Shown: piece by piece, positions 17,760 through 27,293 of the stretch
Position numbering within the stretch: position 1 is the stretch's first letter
How the letters are laid out: every line of letters starts with the position of its first letter
NCBI RefSeq assembly: GCF_000374165.1
Contig: NZ_KB893670.1
Location: 310,041 to 374,040, forward strand
From: Parafrankia elaeagni
Lineage (GTDB): Bacteria > Actinomycetota > Actinomycetes > Frankiales > Frankiaceae
Length of the DNA: 64,000 nucleotides
Direction: 5' to 3'
The notes under the pieces: model-generated
The model's database searches: none
Told to the model about the DNA's origin: nothing
What the model saw: the letters and a program-made list of their open reading frames with translations, nothing else
Program-made: the position numbers and the translations under genes

Positions 17760-19031
17760 TCATGGGCCACGGCTCACGAGCGACGGCTCACTGCCGCTCG
17801 CGGGCGTCCGCGTCAGGCACGGCCTGCCGCCACGTTGTGGCCCGGACACGTCCCGCAACGCCTCGCAGTAGGCATCCATCAGCGCCACCCCCGCCCGGTC
17901 CCAGGTGAGGTGATCCCGCGCGCGCAGAGCCCCTCGGCGTAGCCGTGTCAGCAACTGCCGGTCATCGGCGAGCCTGGCCAGATCCCCGGCCAGCGCCGTC
18001 ACGTCCCCCGCCTCGTGGACGAGCCCCTGTTCGCCGTGCGTCACCACGGCGCCGGCCTGGCGGGAGACGACCAGCGCGCAGCCACTCGCCTGCGCCTCGT
18101 AGGTCACCAGAGCGCTGCCCTCCTCGACGGACGGCAGAACCAGGATGTCCGCACCGCGCAGGAAGGAGGAGACATCCTCGACGAAGCCCCGCGTGCGCAC
18201 CTCCTGCCGGCACAGGTCCGACGCGACGCGGGTCCGGTACCCGGGTTCGAACGCCCCGCAGACGGTCAGTTCGGCCCGGCCGCGCAGGTCGGCCCGTTCC
18301 CAGGCCTCCAACAACAGGTGCAGGCCCTTGCGCGCATCGCAGTACCCGGCGAAGACCACCCGCAGCGGCGCGCCGGCCGGCCGGTGGAACTCCTGCTCCG
18401 TCGGCACCGGGAACGCCTGCGGGTCGTACCCGTACCGGTACCGGACCATCCGGTCCTCGGTGAAGCCACGGGCCAGGAACGTCTCGGCGACCACCTCCGA
18501 GGGCACGAGCAGCCGGGTCGCGGCCGCCCATTCGGCCATCTCCGTATGCAGCACGTCCGGGTTGAACGCGTGCGGAGCATCCTCGGGCAGCGGGCACCCG
18601 ATGCGTTCGGCCTCGCGGGCGACGACCTCGAACGCCTGCCCGGTGTGCGTGTTGGGCACCTCGCGCAGGCCGGCGGCACCGACCGCACGGGCCGCCGTCA
18701 GCGTGCGCCGGGAGGCCCGCGGCCAGGCATGCACGACGTTGTGGCGCCCCCGGCGGACGACGGCGGCGACGAGCCGGTCGTGGTAGTCGCGGGCCCGCCT
18801 CACCCCGATGGCCCGGGGCGGCAGCCGATACCCGGCGGCGGCCAGAGTCGGGATGACACGCACCCCCGGGGGCAGCGGGCGGGCGAGGCTCAGGCACATG
18901 ACGTCCACACTGATGCCCTGCCGCCACAGCGCGAGCACCTGATGATAGGCCAGGTTCCCGATTCCGGGCCCGCCCATCGGGTGCGGGAAGCTGTAGAGCA
19001 CCCGCGGGGGCAGACCCACCTGTGCTCTCAT
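17760..19031 (-). CDS. GT4-type glycosyltransferase
   Basis: This GT-B retaining transferase of about 423 residues has VLYSFPHPMGGPGIGNLAYH at the N-terminus as the acceptor-domain glycine loop and FAGYCDARKGLHLLLEAW opening the donor domain. RGFVEDVSSFLRGADILVLPSVEEGSALVTYEAQASGCALV is the classic EX7E nucleotide-sugar region, with the two glutamates seven residues apart. The start is the ATG at 19031, overlapping the upstream stop (ATGA); the longer frame beyond it shadows the neighbouring gene. The last 25 residues are low complexity. It is the last gene of the wzz-wzy-GT-GT operon and should add one sugar of the repeat unit. Confidence 0.86.
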   Translation of the reverse strand: MRAQVGLPPRVLYSFPHPMGGPGIGNLAYHQVLALWRQGISVDVMCLSLARPLPPGVRVIPTLAAAGYRLPPRAIGVRRARDYHDRLVAAVVRRGRHNVVHAWPRASRRTLTAARAVGAAGLREVPNTHTGQAFEVVAREAERIGCPLPEDAPHAFNPDVLHTEMAEWAAATRLLVPSEVVAETFLARGFTEDRMVRYRYGYDPQAFPVPTEQEFHRPAGAPLRVVFAGYCDARKGLHLLLEAWERADLRGRAELTVCGAFEPGYRTRVASDLCRQEVRTRGFVEDVSSFLRGADILVLPSVEEGSALVTYEAQASGCALVVSRQAGAVVTHGEQGLVHEAGDVTALAGDLARLADDRQLLTRLRRGALRARDHLTWDRAGVALMDAYCEALRDVSGPQRGGRPCLTRTPASGSEPSLVSRGP

Positions 19032-20257
19032 GCCGGGCCGTCCAGGACGAAGGAGAACAGTTCGTCGAACCGCCGCGCCCAGGAGTTGCGGGCGACGAAG
19101 TCGGCGGCCTCCGGCCCGGCTGGCTCGTCGAGCAGGCGGGCGACCTGGTCGACGAACTGCGCCGGATCCCGGGCGAGGTGCACCGCGTCCCCGAAGTAGC
19201 CGGCGTCCCGGAGCGCACGTACCGGACCCAGGTCGGTCGCGACCACCGGTCGCCCCGCGGCCAGGTACTCGAAGAGCTTCAGCGGACTCATCGCCTCGGT
19301 CAGCGCGGAGCTCACGTGCGGCATCAGGCACACGTCGGCGGCCGCGGTCATGGCGACCACCGCCGCCCGCGGATGCTGACCCCGGACGTGAATGTTGCGA
19401 TGCTGCACCAGGGGGGCCAGGTACTCGGGATCGGAACAGGGGCCGATCAGCACCACGCTGCCCGAGGGATTGGCCTCGGCCATCGCTTCCAGGGCGGGGA
19501 GGTCGAGGCGCGGGCCGAGCGCGCCGATGTAGAGCAGCAGTGGCCGGGGCAGCGCGGCGTACCACGGCGGCACCGGGCCCGGGCTGGTCCATTCGGCCGG
19601 CTCCACCCCGTTCGGCAGCACCAGCGCCGGGCCCCGCGGGTCGATCCGCCGGATGATCGCCTCGGTGACGGCCACGACCGGCATGCCGCCACGCGAGATC
19701 CGCTGGTAGCAGTCGAGCAGCGCCGGCTGCCACCTGGAGAAGGCCGGGTGGGCGGCGAAGTCGTCCCAGCAGTAGAACACTCCGGTGCGCCAGCGGCCCG
19801 TCTCGGCCGCGGCCGCCGCGTGGAACGGATTCGTGGCGATCAGTACCGGCTCGCGCAGCCCGCGGTCACGCGCTGTCCGGGCGACCTCCTCGTCGTAACG
19901 GCGGTAGTCGGCGATGATCCGCTCAGGGTCGGTCGAATCGTCCCGGCGCAGCCGCATCGGCGTCAGATGACTGGTCTCGCCGTCGGTGGGAAACGGGAGA
20001 CTCCCTCCCCCGCCGAGCATCCGCCGCGCCAGGCGGATCACCATGCTGCGCCAGGCGTCCACCAGCATCAGGCGGTCCACCCGCTCCGACGAGTACAGGT
20101 GAGCGAACAGGCGGTCGCCGGAGAAGGCGAACTCACGGCGGTTGATGTCGGCCCAGGTCTCCCAGGCCAGCCCCAGCACGATGTCGGCGGCACCGTTCTC
20201 GGGCGTCCGTCGCCCGCGGAGGCCGGGCGGGGCGGATCGGGGCGGGGCGGCCGTCAT
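19028..20257 (-). CDS. Glycosyltransferase, GT-B fold
   Basis: This 409-residue protein resembles GT-B glycosyltransferases of the type that follow O-antigen polymerase genes. The N-terminal half contains WETWADINRREFAFSGDRL and GVFYCWDDFAAHPAFSRW, and the donor half starts with PRPLLLYIGALGPRLD. ADVCLMPH and SPLKLFEYLAAGRPVVATDL form the sugar-nucleotide site. Both ends overlap neighbours by ATGA, so it is translationally coupled on both sides. The donor and acceptor sugars cannot be named. Confidence 0.83.
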   Translation of the reverse strand: MTAAPPRSAPPGLRGRRTPENGAADIVLGLAWETWADINRREFAFSGDRLFAHLYSSERVDRLMLVDAWRSMVIRLARRMLGGGGSLPFPTDGETSHLTPMRLRRDDSTDPERIIADYRRYDEEVARTARDRGLREPVLIATNPFHAAAAAETGRWRTGVFYCWDDFAAHPAFSRWQPALLDCYQRISRGGMPVVAVTEAIIRRIDPRGPALVLPNGVEPAEWTSPGPVPPWYAALPRPLLLYIGALGPRLDLPALEAMAEANPSGSVVLIGPCSDPEYLAPLVQHRNIHVRGQHPRAAVVAMTAAADVCLMPHVSSALTEAMSPLKLFEYLAAGRPVVATDLGPVRALRDAGYFGDAVHLARDPAQFVDQVARLLDEPAGPEAADFVARNSWARRFDELFSFVLDGPA

Positions 20258-21834
20258 GCGCGTACACCCGGCTCGGGCGTGGGCCGTACGGCTCCTGCTG
20301 CCATGGTGGCTCCCGTCACCCCGGTCTCGTCGGCGTGGTCAGAGCGGTGGGCACCGCGGTCGGCCGCGGTCAGCCGCCACAGGGCTCCCGCGCAACCGAC
20401 CAGAAGGAACAGCGTGAAGGTGGCCTGCTTGAAGCTGAGCGTGTCGAAGGTCGCGAAACTCGTGAGGACCGCCAGAATCCCGGCGACCAGCGCCTGCCCG
20501 AGCTGGCGGTCAGCCGGTGCCGAGGCCCGGCGCCGGACCCCGCGGGCACAGGACAGCCCGACGACGATCCACACCAGCAGGGCCCCGAGGCCGACATAGC
20601 CCACCTCGAGCAGGGAACCCAACAACTGGTTGTCGAGGAAGAAGTACTCGGAGGGAATGAACGTGCCCAGGCCGCGGCCGAAGAAGGGGCGCTCCGCGAC
20701 CATCGCCCACACCTGGGCATAGTCGTCGGTACGGCCGCTGACACTCGGGTCCTCACCCGCCCACAGGAAAAGCGCCCGCAGGGTCCCGAGAACACCGGGG
20801 ACCGCGACGTTGAAGAACGCCCCGAACACCAGCACGGCGCCGAGGAAGTTCAGCTGCCGCCGGCCGTCCCAGACCACCGCCAGCGTGATCAGCGCGACGA
20901 TGAGGCTGAGCACCGCCGAACGGGAGATGCTCAGCGGCAGACCCATTCCGATGATCATCACCTGCACCCAGGCCCACTGCCGGGGGCGGCCGGGGGCGGC
21001 GGTCAGCGCATAGTGCAGCGCGAGCGGCAGCACCATGGCGAGCACCACACCGAACTCGATCGGATGGCCGGCGGTGCCCGCGACCCGCCGCAGGTCCGAC
21101 CGTTCCGCGATCGCCGCGTCGGTCACACTCAACTGGGAGAAACCAGGGGGAACGAGGTACTCGCTGAGATCCTGCCCGGACACGTACTGCACGATCGCGA
21201 TCACCGACATGAAGGACACCATCGCCACCACCCGGCGCAGCAGGACGTCCAGCCGTTGGCGATCACCGATCTGGTCGGCGGCCAGCAGTGTCAGCCCGGC
21301 AGCCCCGACCAGGGTCAGGAACTGCCGTTGCCCGTTACTCGTCTCGGCGACGCTGAGCACCCGGGTGAAGGCGATGCCGTAACCGATCAGCAGAAACCAG
21401 ATCAGCACCAGGGTCGCGACACGCACCGGACTGCGCTCACGCACCCGTCCTCGGCCCAGCAGCATCGCCAGCGCCCACAGGACGAAACAGAGCAGGCCGA
21501 TCAGCGCGACCGGCGAGCCCGCCCCAAGGGAGTACCGGGCGGACAGCCCGAACAACGAGACGATCGCCAGCGTCAACACGGAGACCGCGTCCCACTGGCA
21601 GAGAATGACGATAGGCGCGATGGCCACCACGAAAAACAGCAGGGCGGCCCCGGGCGGGGCCACTATCGCGGCGAGAAGGGTGGCCGCCAGGTAGATCCCC
21701 CCGGCGAGGGCCGCCACCGGTTTGCTGGCGGACAGCGGACGGCGGGCGGCGGTAGCACCCCAGCCCGGCCCGGAGGGATCTGACGGAGGGCTGTCAGCAG
21801 GGCCGGCGGGAGCGTGCTGCCGCACCGGCATCAA
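20254..21834 (-). CDS. O-antigen ligase / Wzy-type polymerase
   Basis: This polytopic membrane protein of 526 residues has about twelve hydrophobic spans from residue 40 onward. The large external loop carries the family signature GRGLGTFIPSEYFFLDNQ followed by LLGSLLEVGYVGLGALLVW, matching the Wzy_C pattern (GxGxGxF ... DNxxL ... LxExGxxG). Such proteins join repeat units on the outer face of the membrane or ligate glycan to an acceptor. The stop overlaps the start of the next transferase gene and its own ATG overlaps the Wzz stop. In a monoderm actinomycete polymerisation is likelier than ligation to lipid A. Confidence 0.86.
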   Translation of the reverse strand: MMPVRQHAPAGPADSPPSDPSGPGWGATAARRPLSASKPVAALAGGIYLAATLLAAIVAPPGAALLFFVVAIAPIVILCQWDAVSVLTLAIVSLFGLSARYSLGAGSPVALIGLLCFVLWALAMLLGRGRVRERSPVRVATLVLIWFLLIGYGIAFTRVLSVAETSNGQRQFLTLVGAAGLTLLAADQIGDRQRLDVLLRRVVAMVSFMSVIAIVQYVSGQDLSEYLVPPGFSQLSVTDAAIAERSDLRRVAGTAGHPIEFGVVLAMVLPLALHYALTAAPGRPRQWAWVQVMIIGMGLPLSISRSAVLSLIVALITLAVVWDGRRQLNFLGAVLVFGAFFNVAVPGVLGTLRALFLWAGEDPSVSGRTDDYAQVWAMVAERPFFGRGLGTFIPSEYFFLDNQLLGSLLEVGYVGLGALLVWIVVGLSCARGVRRRASAPADRQLGQALVAGILAVLTSFATFDTLSFKQATFTLFLLVGCAGALWRLTAADRGAHRSDHADETGVTGATMAAGAVRPTPEPGVRA

Positions 21835-22697
21835 GGCCGCCTCGGCGCCGAGGACTTGGCCAGCGCATCATCCTCGTACCAGCTCCTCCCCGGCTCCGAA
21901 GGACGCGGTGAGCCCTCGCGGAAGGCATTGAGCCGCATGGTGTCGGGTGAGACCTCGCCGGCCTCGCCGGCCTTGCCGGCCTCGGTCTCACCTGGTTCCC
22001 GGCGACCGGACCGCTCCGCCGAAGGAGCGGCCGCCGGCCCCGGTCCCGGGAGTGGGCCACCGGGGATCGGGCCGGGGGCAGCGCCGCCGGCCCGGGCCGC
22101 CCGACGGCCGAGAACGAGGTCGGTGGTCACCGCGCCACCGATCGCGGCCGCCAGCCCCAGGGCTGCGATGACCAGCATCAGTCGCTGGCTGCTGTCCGGC
22201 GAAGTCTCGAACACGTTCGGCTCCTGCAGGACCTGCACCGACATCCGCTGGCCCTCCGGACTCTTCTCCTGGAAGCCCCGGACGATGTCCGTCACCTCCC
22301 GAAGCACTCGCTCCGTGGTCCGCTCGGTCACCTCCTTGTCCGTGCCGCTCACCATGATGTCGATGAACGAGGTGCCCGGCTGCACGGCGACCGAGTAGTC
22401 GGCGTCGAGTCCCTCGGCTGCGAGTTTGTCCCGCACCTGCTGGCTGTTGGCCACGGAGGCACCGGCGATCGCCATCACCTTGACCGAGTCGGCCAGGTAG
22501 ACGAACGGGTTAACCTCCACCGTCGCATTGCCGATAATGCTCTCCTGCGGCCCGATGACGAGACCGGTCGTCGCGGTCTGGTACACGGTCGGCAGAGATG
22601 ACCGCACAAAGAGCAGCGAGATCCCGGCGACAATCACCACGGGCAATGCCACGTACCAGCGCCGAAGAGTGGCACCGACGATATAGACCAAATCCAC
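21831..22697 (-). CDS. Wzz/CapA-type chain-length protein
   Basis: About 288 residues. A first membrane span near residue 15-35 (ALPVVIVAGISLLFV) is followed by an extracytoplasmic segment with NPFVYLADSVKVMAIAGAS. A second span LMLVIAALGLAAAIGGAV precedes a Pro/Ala/Gly-rich cytoplasmic tail. This matches the Wzz/KpsE family that sets polymer length. There is no Walker box, so no tyrosine-kinase domain is fused. GTG at 22697 is preferred since GGGGGG lies about 8 nt upstream; the frame could start at 22736. It heads the operon that continues into the polymerase and two transferases. Confidence 0.8.
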   Translation of the reverse strand: MDLVYIVGATLRRWYVALPVVIVAGISLLFVRSSLPTVYQTATTGLVIGPQESIIGNATVEVNPFVYLADSVKVMAIAGASVANSQQVRDKLAAEGLDADYSVAVQPGTSFIDIMVSGTDKEVTERTTERVLREVTDIVRGFQEKSPEGQRMSVQVLQEPNVFETSPDSSQRLMLVIAALGLAAAIGGAVTTDLVLGRRAARAGGAAPGPIPGGPLPGPGPAAAPSAERSGRREPGETEAGKAGEAGEVSPDTMRLNAFREGSPRPSEPGRSWYEDDALAKSSAPRRP

Positions 22698-23099
22698 CTG
22701 AAACCCCCCGGAAGGCCTAGCCCAATTCACTGACAATGTTCATGGGCACTCCAGGCGCTTCCACCGCAACCACGCCCACCGGCATCGCCCTGAACCTGCA
22801 CTGCAGAGACATAGTGCCATACGTCATCCCAGGGCATACAGGGGACCATCTTCCCACCTTTTTGATCATAACGCGAACATGATCATCCGTGGGCGGGGGC
22901 CGCGTGGCGGGAACACCCGGTACCCCGACGGCGGCACGGCGCTCCGCACCGCTCCAGACGCTCCACAGCACCCCTTGCCGGTCCGGCCCCAGTCGGGCAG
23001 ATCTGGAAAAGGCATGGGTGGTGGATCCCGTCCGACGAACGGGACCCACCACCGGCTGTCAGGACATCGCGGTCCCGACTGTGTCGCTTCCGAACCGTG
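22698..23099. other. Promoter-bearing gap upstream of the wzz operon
   Basis: This 400-bp non-coding stretch on the same strand as both flanking genes contains the terminator hairpin of the large secreted-protein gene at 23017-23053. The remaining 320 bp should hold the wzz operon promoter; it includes a locally A/T-richer segment around 22800-22880, but no confident -35/-10 pair was seen. Confidence 0.45.
23017..23053 (-). terminator. Strong hairpin after the 1244-residue secreted protein gene
   Basis: GGTGGTGG-A-TCCCGT (23017-23031) pairs with ACGGGA-C-CCACCACC (23039-23053): 14 pairs interrupted by one A/C mismatch, with a 7-nt loop, 47 nt past the stop at 23100. Confidence 0.75.
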
Positions 23100-26000
23100 T
23101 TACAGCGGGTTCACCACCACCGTGCCGAACGAAGCGTCGACGCTGTTGGCCAGCAGGAGTGTCGACCCCGCGCGGCTCGGTAGCGTCGTGCTCAGATCCC
23201 AGGCCGCGGGTTCCGGAGAACCCACCGGCCAGACCTTGAAACTGTACAGGCTGTTGCCATTGCCCTGCGGCTCGGCGCGCAGTTTGTAATTGTACGGAAC
23301 ATCCAGCGGCAGGACCGCGACCTTCGTGGTCACGGACACCGCATTGGTGTCCACCAGCTCCAGCCGGTTGTCCCGGAACCACGCCAGCGCACCGTAGGGA
23401 TGGCCGATTCGGGGCTGCTGGTTTCCGGTGTGGCCCGACCAGCCGACCAGAATGCCGGCACCCTCCGAGTGGGGCGAGTGCACCGTCACCGGCACGGTGA
23501 CCTCGTAGCCGGCCGGCCATTCGGTGCTGCCGATCCCGATCAGCCGGTCGTAGCCGGGTTCGAGGATGCGGACCGTGTCCCCGATGATCTGCCAGGGGCC
23601 GTCGATTGCCTGGCCCCAGTCACTGATGCTGTCGGCATCCCCCCAGTCGACCGTGTGGGGAAGCGTTGGCGCGGCACCGTTGACGTTGTTCAGTGTCACG
23701 GTGCGGGTCGTCCGCCGGCCCAGGCGGTCGAGCAGGGTCAGCGCGACCGTGTTCGTCCCGGGCAGCAGCTCCGCCCGGTCCGGCTCGGCGACGAAGTCGC
23801 CCGCCGCCCGGAGTCGTGCCTGATCCGGGCCGATGTTGAGCGGCCGCGGAGCCGAGTTGTTGAGCGAGTACCACAGCTGCGCGACGCCGTCAGGATCGCT
23901 TGCCCGCCCCAGCACGCCGACCCACTGCTGCGGGAAGCCGCGGACACCGACGTCCAGGGTGTCGCCGTAGAACGGCTGGATCTGCCCGGGCTGGGTCTGC
24001 GCGGGCGGTGCACCCCCGTCGTCGTCGACCGGTGCCGCCAGGTTGCTGACATAGTCGACCGACGCCACCGCGGCCGGGCCGAGGCTGTTCGCCACATAGG
24101 GCCCGACCTGGTGCACCGTCGTGGCGTAGGCGAACGTGGCGTCGGTGGTCCAGCTGGAACCGTCGCCCGAGTGCCGCAGCGTCCAGTTGGTGCCTTCGCG
24201 GCGGATACGCAGGTAGACGGCATCGGTGGCAGGCACGACCTGGTTCAGCCGCACCTCGACCGAGCCGCCCGCGATGGTGGCGGCGAAGATCCGCGCCTGG
24301 GAGCCCTCGGTGGTCAGGTCGAAACGCAGGAACGTGGCGGCGTCCTGCTTGACCAGCATGCCGATCGTCTGCCTGGTCAGCTCCAGCCTGGTCTCGAACT
24401 TGGTCTCCACCTCGAAGTCCGTGTTCTGAGCCGCCTGCAGCAGCTGCAACCCGGTCTTCTGCCCTGTCCACATGTCATGGGTGGTGTTGGTGGGGACGTA
24501 CAGCGCCACGTTGGTGCCCGTCGTGCCCACCTGCCCGTCCCCGGCCGGGTCCAGCACCGTCCAGCGGGCGGTGTCGAGCGGTCCGGAGAAGTCGTCCGAG
24601 GTGAAGGCATCCGACCCGCCGCCCGGCGGGTCCTCGCCGTCCGGGGGCCCGCAGGCAGCGGTGGTGAAGGTCCCGTCGGGGCTGGTCGCCACCGCCGCCG
24701 CGGAGTCCGTCGAGGTGACCCGGTAGTGGTAGGTGGTCGCGCACTGCAGGCCGGTGACCGTGATCAGATGTGCGGTGACCTGCGCCGAGTCCTGCAGGGT
24801 CTGCCCGTAGGCAGTCGTGGTGCCGTAGTCGAGACTGCTGTTCGCCGCACGGTTGGTCGTCCAGCTCAGGTCGGCCGACGTGCCGTCCGGCGCGGCGCTG
24901 ACGCCGCTGATCGTCAGCGGCGGCGTGGGCGGCGGCGTCGACCCCCCGGAGCCGGTCACCCGGAAGTAGTCGACCTGAGCCGTCGTCGCCGGGTTGTCGC
25001 CGGCGTTCCCGACGAACACCCCGACCGCGGCGAGATCGATGGCGAAGGTGAAGGTCGCCGCGGTGTTCCAGGTCGCGTTGTCGGCCGACCAGCGCAGCGT
25101 CCAGACGTCACCGACCCGCCGCAGCCCGAGATGGATCGGCGTGGTCGAGGGAAGCTCGGCGACGAGCTCGGTGTTCGGCGTGCCGTTGGCGAAGGTGGCG
25201 CCGAACAGCAGCTGTCTGCTGCCGTCGGAATAGGTGTCGTAGCGGAGAAGCCTGCCCGCGGCGTCCTGCGCCACCAGGCCCTGCGACTGGAAGCGTCCGG
25301 TCACCGCGGAATCGAACTTGGCCTCGACGGCGATATCGGCGTCCGCGGCACCCTGCATCAGCCGCGGGGCCTGGTTCGGCATCCAGAAGTCGTGTGAGAG
25401 CCCGGGCGGGACCGAGAACCGCAACCGGTCCTGCTCGACGGCGACGGTCGCGTCACCGACCGGGTCGATGAGTGACCACAGTGAGGTGTTCAGCGCCGTT
25501 CCGGAGAACTCGTCGGTGCTGACCGATTCCTCCTGGCAGGCAGTGGTCGTGAACGTACCGGCCGGGCCGAGGGCCTGGTTGCCCGCGGCGTCGGTCGAGG
25601 ACACCCGGTAGAAGTAGGCGGTGCCGCAGCTCAGTCCACCCAGCGTCACCGTGTGCGTGGTCGTGTTGTTCGGCCCCTGGGCGGTGTGCCCGTACGAGGC
25701 CGAGCCTCCGTAGTCCACCCTCGAGCTGGCCGGCTTGTCCGTCGACCAGGTGATCACGGCGCCGGTCGCCGTCGGCTGGGCGTCGATGTTGCTGATCTGC
25801 GGTGGCGTGGTGTCCGGCGGTGGGCAGGTGCCGGTGGTGAAGGTCCCGTCGGAACCGATGGCGGTGTTGCCACCGCCGTCCGTGGACAGGACCCGGAAAT
25901 GGTAGCTCGTGGCACAGGACAGCCCGACCAGTTCCACCTGGTGGTTGGTCGTGAGGGCGGAGGTACCGGCCGAGTCGCCGTAGCCAGCGGTGGGGCCGAA

Positions 26001-26834
26001 CTCCACAGTCGAGGACGCCGGTTCGTCGGTAGTCCAGGTCACGGTGGCGCCGTCGACCGACGGGGCGGCAGCGACCTGACTGACTGTCGGCTGCGTCGAG
26101 TCCGCGGTCACCGTGCGGAAATAGTCCACCCGGGCGGTGAAGGCCGGCGAGGGCGTCCGGGCGGTGCCGGCGAAAACACCGACATGCTCGAGGTCCACCG
26201 CGAACGAGAAGGTCGCGGCAGTGTTCCAGGAGACACCGTCCGGCGACCAACGCAGCGTCCAGTCATCCCCGGTCCGGGTGAGCCGCAGGTTCACCGGAGT
26301 GAGCACGGAGACCTGGGCGACATTGCGGATGGTCGGAGAACTGGGGTTCTCGAACGTCGCCGCGAAGATATGGTAGCTGTTACCGTCGGAATACTGATCG
26401 AAACGGACGACCCGATCTCCGCCGACAGCGAGCAGCCCCTGCGACTGGCTCGCCTGGGTTACCGGGGAGGTGAACCGGGCCTGCACATCGATATCCTGGT
26501 CCGCCACCGGCTGCAGGATCCGGGGAGAATTCAGCTCCGGGCTCCAGAAATCGTGCGGGGTACCGCCCGGAATCGCAATCGAAAGCTGGCCGCCTGTGAC
26601 GCTGACAGCGGCGTCGCCGAGCGGGTCGACCACGGACCACAGCCCGGAGTTGAGCGCATTGCCGGAGAACTCGTCCCCGACCGGCGGCCCGCTGTCGGCG
26701 CGGGCCGGGGTCACCGACAGTGTTACGATCACGACCACCTGCATGACGGCCAGGAGGCCCGCCACCAGCAGGTGGCGAAGCCTCCGGCCGGGCGCGCGGG
26801 CCGTCCCCCGGACCGCATGTCGAACTGGTTGCAC
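23100..26834 (-). CDS. Large secreted modular protein: three jelly-roll modules alternating with FN3
   Basis: This 1244-residue exported protein has a signal peptide with a basic start and core LLVAGLLAVMQVVVIVTLSV, with cleavage likely after PARA near residue 46. Three concanavalin-like modules resembling DUF1349 lie at about 50-245, 440-630 and 745-940. Each starts with DEFSG/DDFSG and contains WSVVDPLGD-like and DDWTLRWSPDG-like segments. Three fibronectin-III-like modules lie at about 250-335, 345-430 and 640-730, each with TWTTDEPASS-type and CATSYHFRV-type motifs. A 280-residue C-terminal region from about 960 has no module I can name. GGAGGG precedes the GTG start. Jelly-roll modules of this kind often bind or hydrolyse glycans, so the protein may coat or process the local polysaccharide. 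No catalytic acid pair was identified. Confidence 0.82.
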   Translation of the reverse strand: MQPVRHAVRGTARAPGRRLRHLLVAGLLAVMQVVVIVTLSVTPARADSGPPVGDEFSGNALNSGLWSVVDPLGDAAVSVTGGQLSIAIPGGTPHDFWSPELNSPRILQPVADQDIDVQARFTSPVTQASQSQGLLAVGGDRVVRFDQYSDGNSYHIFAATFENPSSPTIRNVAQVSVLTPVNLRLTRTGDDWTLRWSPDGVSWNTAATFSFAVDLEHVGVFAGTARTPSPAFTARVDYFRTVTADSTQPTVSQVAAAPSVDGATVTWTTDEPASSTVEFGPTAGYGDSAGTSALTTNHQVELVGLSCATSYHFRVLSTDGGGNTAIGSDGTFTTGTCPPPDTTPPQISNIDAQPTATGAVITWSTDKPASSRVDYGGSASYGHTAQGPNNTTTHTVTLGGLSCGTAYFYRVSSTDAAGNQALGPAGTFTTTACQEESVSTDEFSGTALNTSLWSLIDPVGDATVAVEQDRLRFSVPPGLSHDFWMPNQAPRLMQGAADADIAVEAKFDSAVTGRFQSQGLVAQDAAGRLLRYDTYSDGSRQLLFGATFANGTPNTELVAELPSTTPIHLGLRRVGDVWTLRWSADNATWNTAATFTFAIDLAAVGVFVGNAGDNPATTAQVDYFRVTGSGGSTPPPTPPLTISGVSAAPDGTSADLSWTTNRAANSSLDYGTTTAYGQTLQDSAQVTAHLITVTGLQCATTYHYRVTSTDSAAAVATSPDGTFTTAACGPPDGEDPPGGGSDAFTSDDFSGPLDTARWTVLDPAGDGQVGTTGTNVALYVPTNTTHDMWTGQKTGLQLLQAAQNTDFEVETKFETRLELTRQTIGMLVKQDAATFLRFDLTTEGSQARIFAATIAGGSVEVRLNQVVPATDAVYLRIRREGTNWTLRHSGDGSSWTTDATFAYATTVHQVGPYVANSLGPAAVASVDYVSNLAAPVDDDGGAPPAQTQPGQIQPFYGDTLDVGVRGFPQQWVGVLGRASDPDGVAQLWYSLNNSAPRPLNIGPDQARLRAAGDFVAEPDRAELLPGTNTVALTLLDRLGRRTTRTVTLNNVNGAAPTLPHTVDWGDADSISDWGQAIDGPWQIIGDTVRILEPGYDRLIGIGSTEWPAGYEVTVPVTVHSPHSEGAGILVGWSGHTGNQQPRIGHPYGALAWFRDNRLELVDTNAVSVTTKVAVLPLDVPYNYKLRAEPQGNGNSLYSFKVWPVGSPEPAAWDLSTTLPSRAGSTLLLANSVDASFGTVVVNPL

Positions 26835-27293
26835 TGCGCCCTCCGGCTACTTAACTCATGACATATACGTACAGCTGTTCCACAGATCTGACGGACGCCC
26901 GGTGGAACAAACAGGCGGCCGGCCGGGTGCCCCGCGTAACGAGGAGATGGCATACCGCTCTCGGCCCGGGGGATCAGGGACAGGATCCTGTGAACGGGCA
27001 CCATGATCGGCGAAAGCAATGCTCCCGGATCGCGGCAAGCCCGCCGGTAACCGCCGACGGGCGCCGCCCATACTGTCGGAGCGCCCAATATAGACCGTGG
27101 TCAGACGTCTGGCTACGGATGACCGAAAGGTCCTCGACAGGCGTCGCCTACCCGTCGGTTTCCGGACATTTCGCTGCACTTGCCGCCCGAAAACCGAATG
27201 GGCCGGCCCGGGCAGCCGAAATCGCCGGCGACACTCTCCGCGCAGGAACCGTGCCGAGCGTGGATCATCCCCGCCCGGCCACAGCCCGCACGC
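26835..27293. other. Intergenic region, 459 bp
   Basis: This gap lies between the asnB stop and the GTG of the secreted-protein gene, both leftward, so it should contain the latter's promoter and the end of the asnB transcript. No gene, strong hairpin or clean promoter was recognised. The 26850-26890 part near the gene is relatively A/T rich. Confidence 0.45.
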
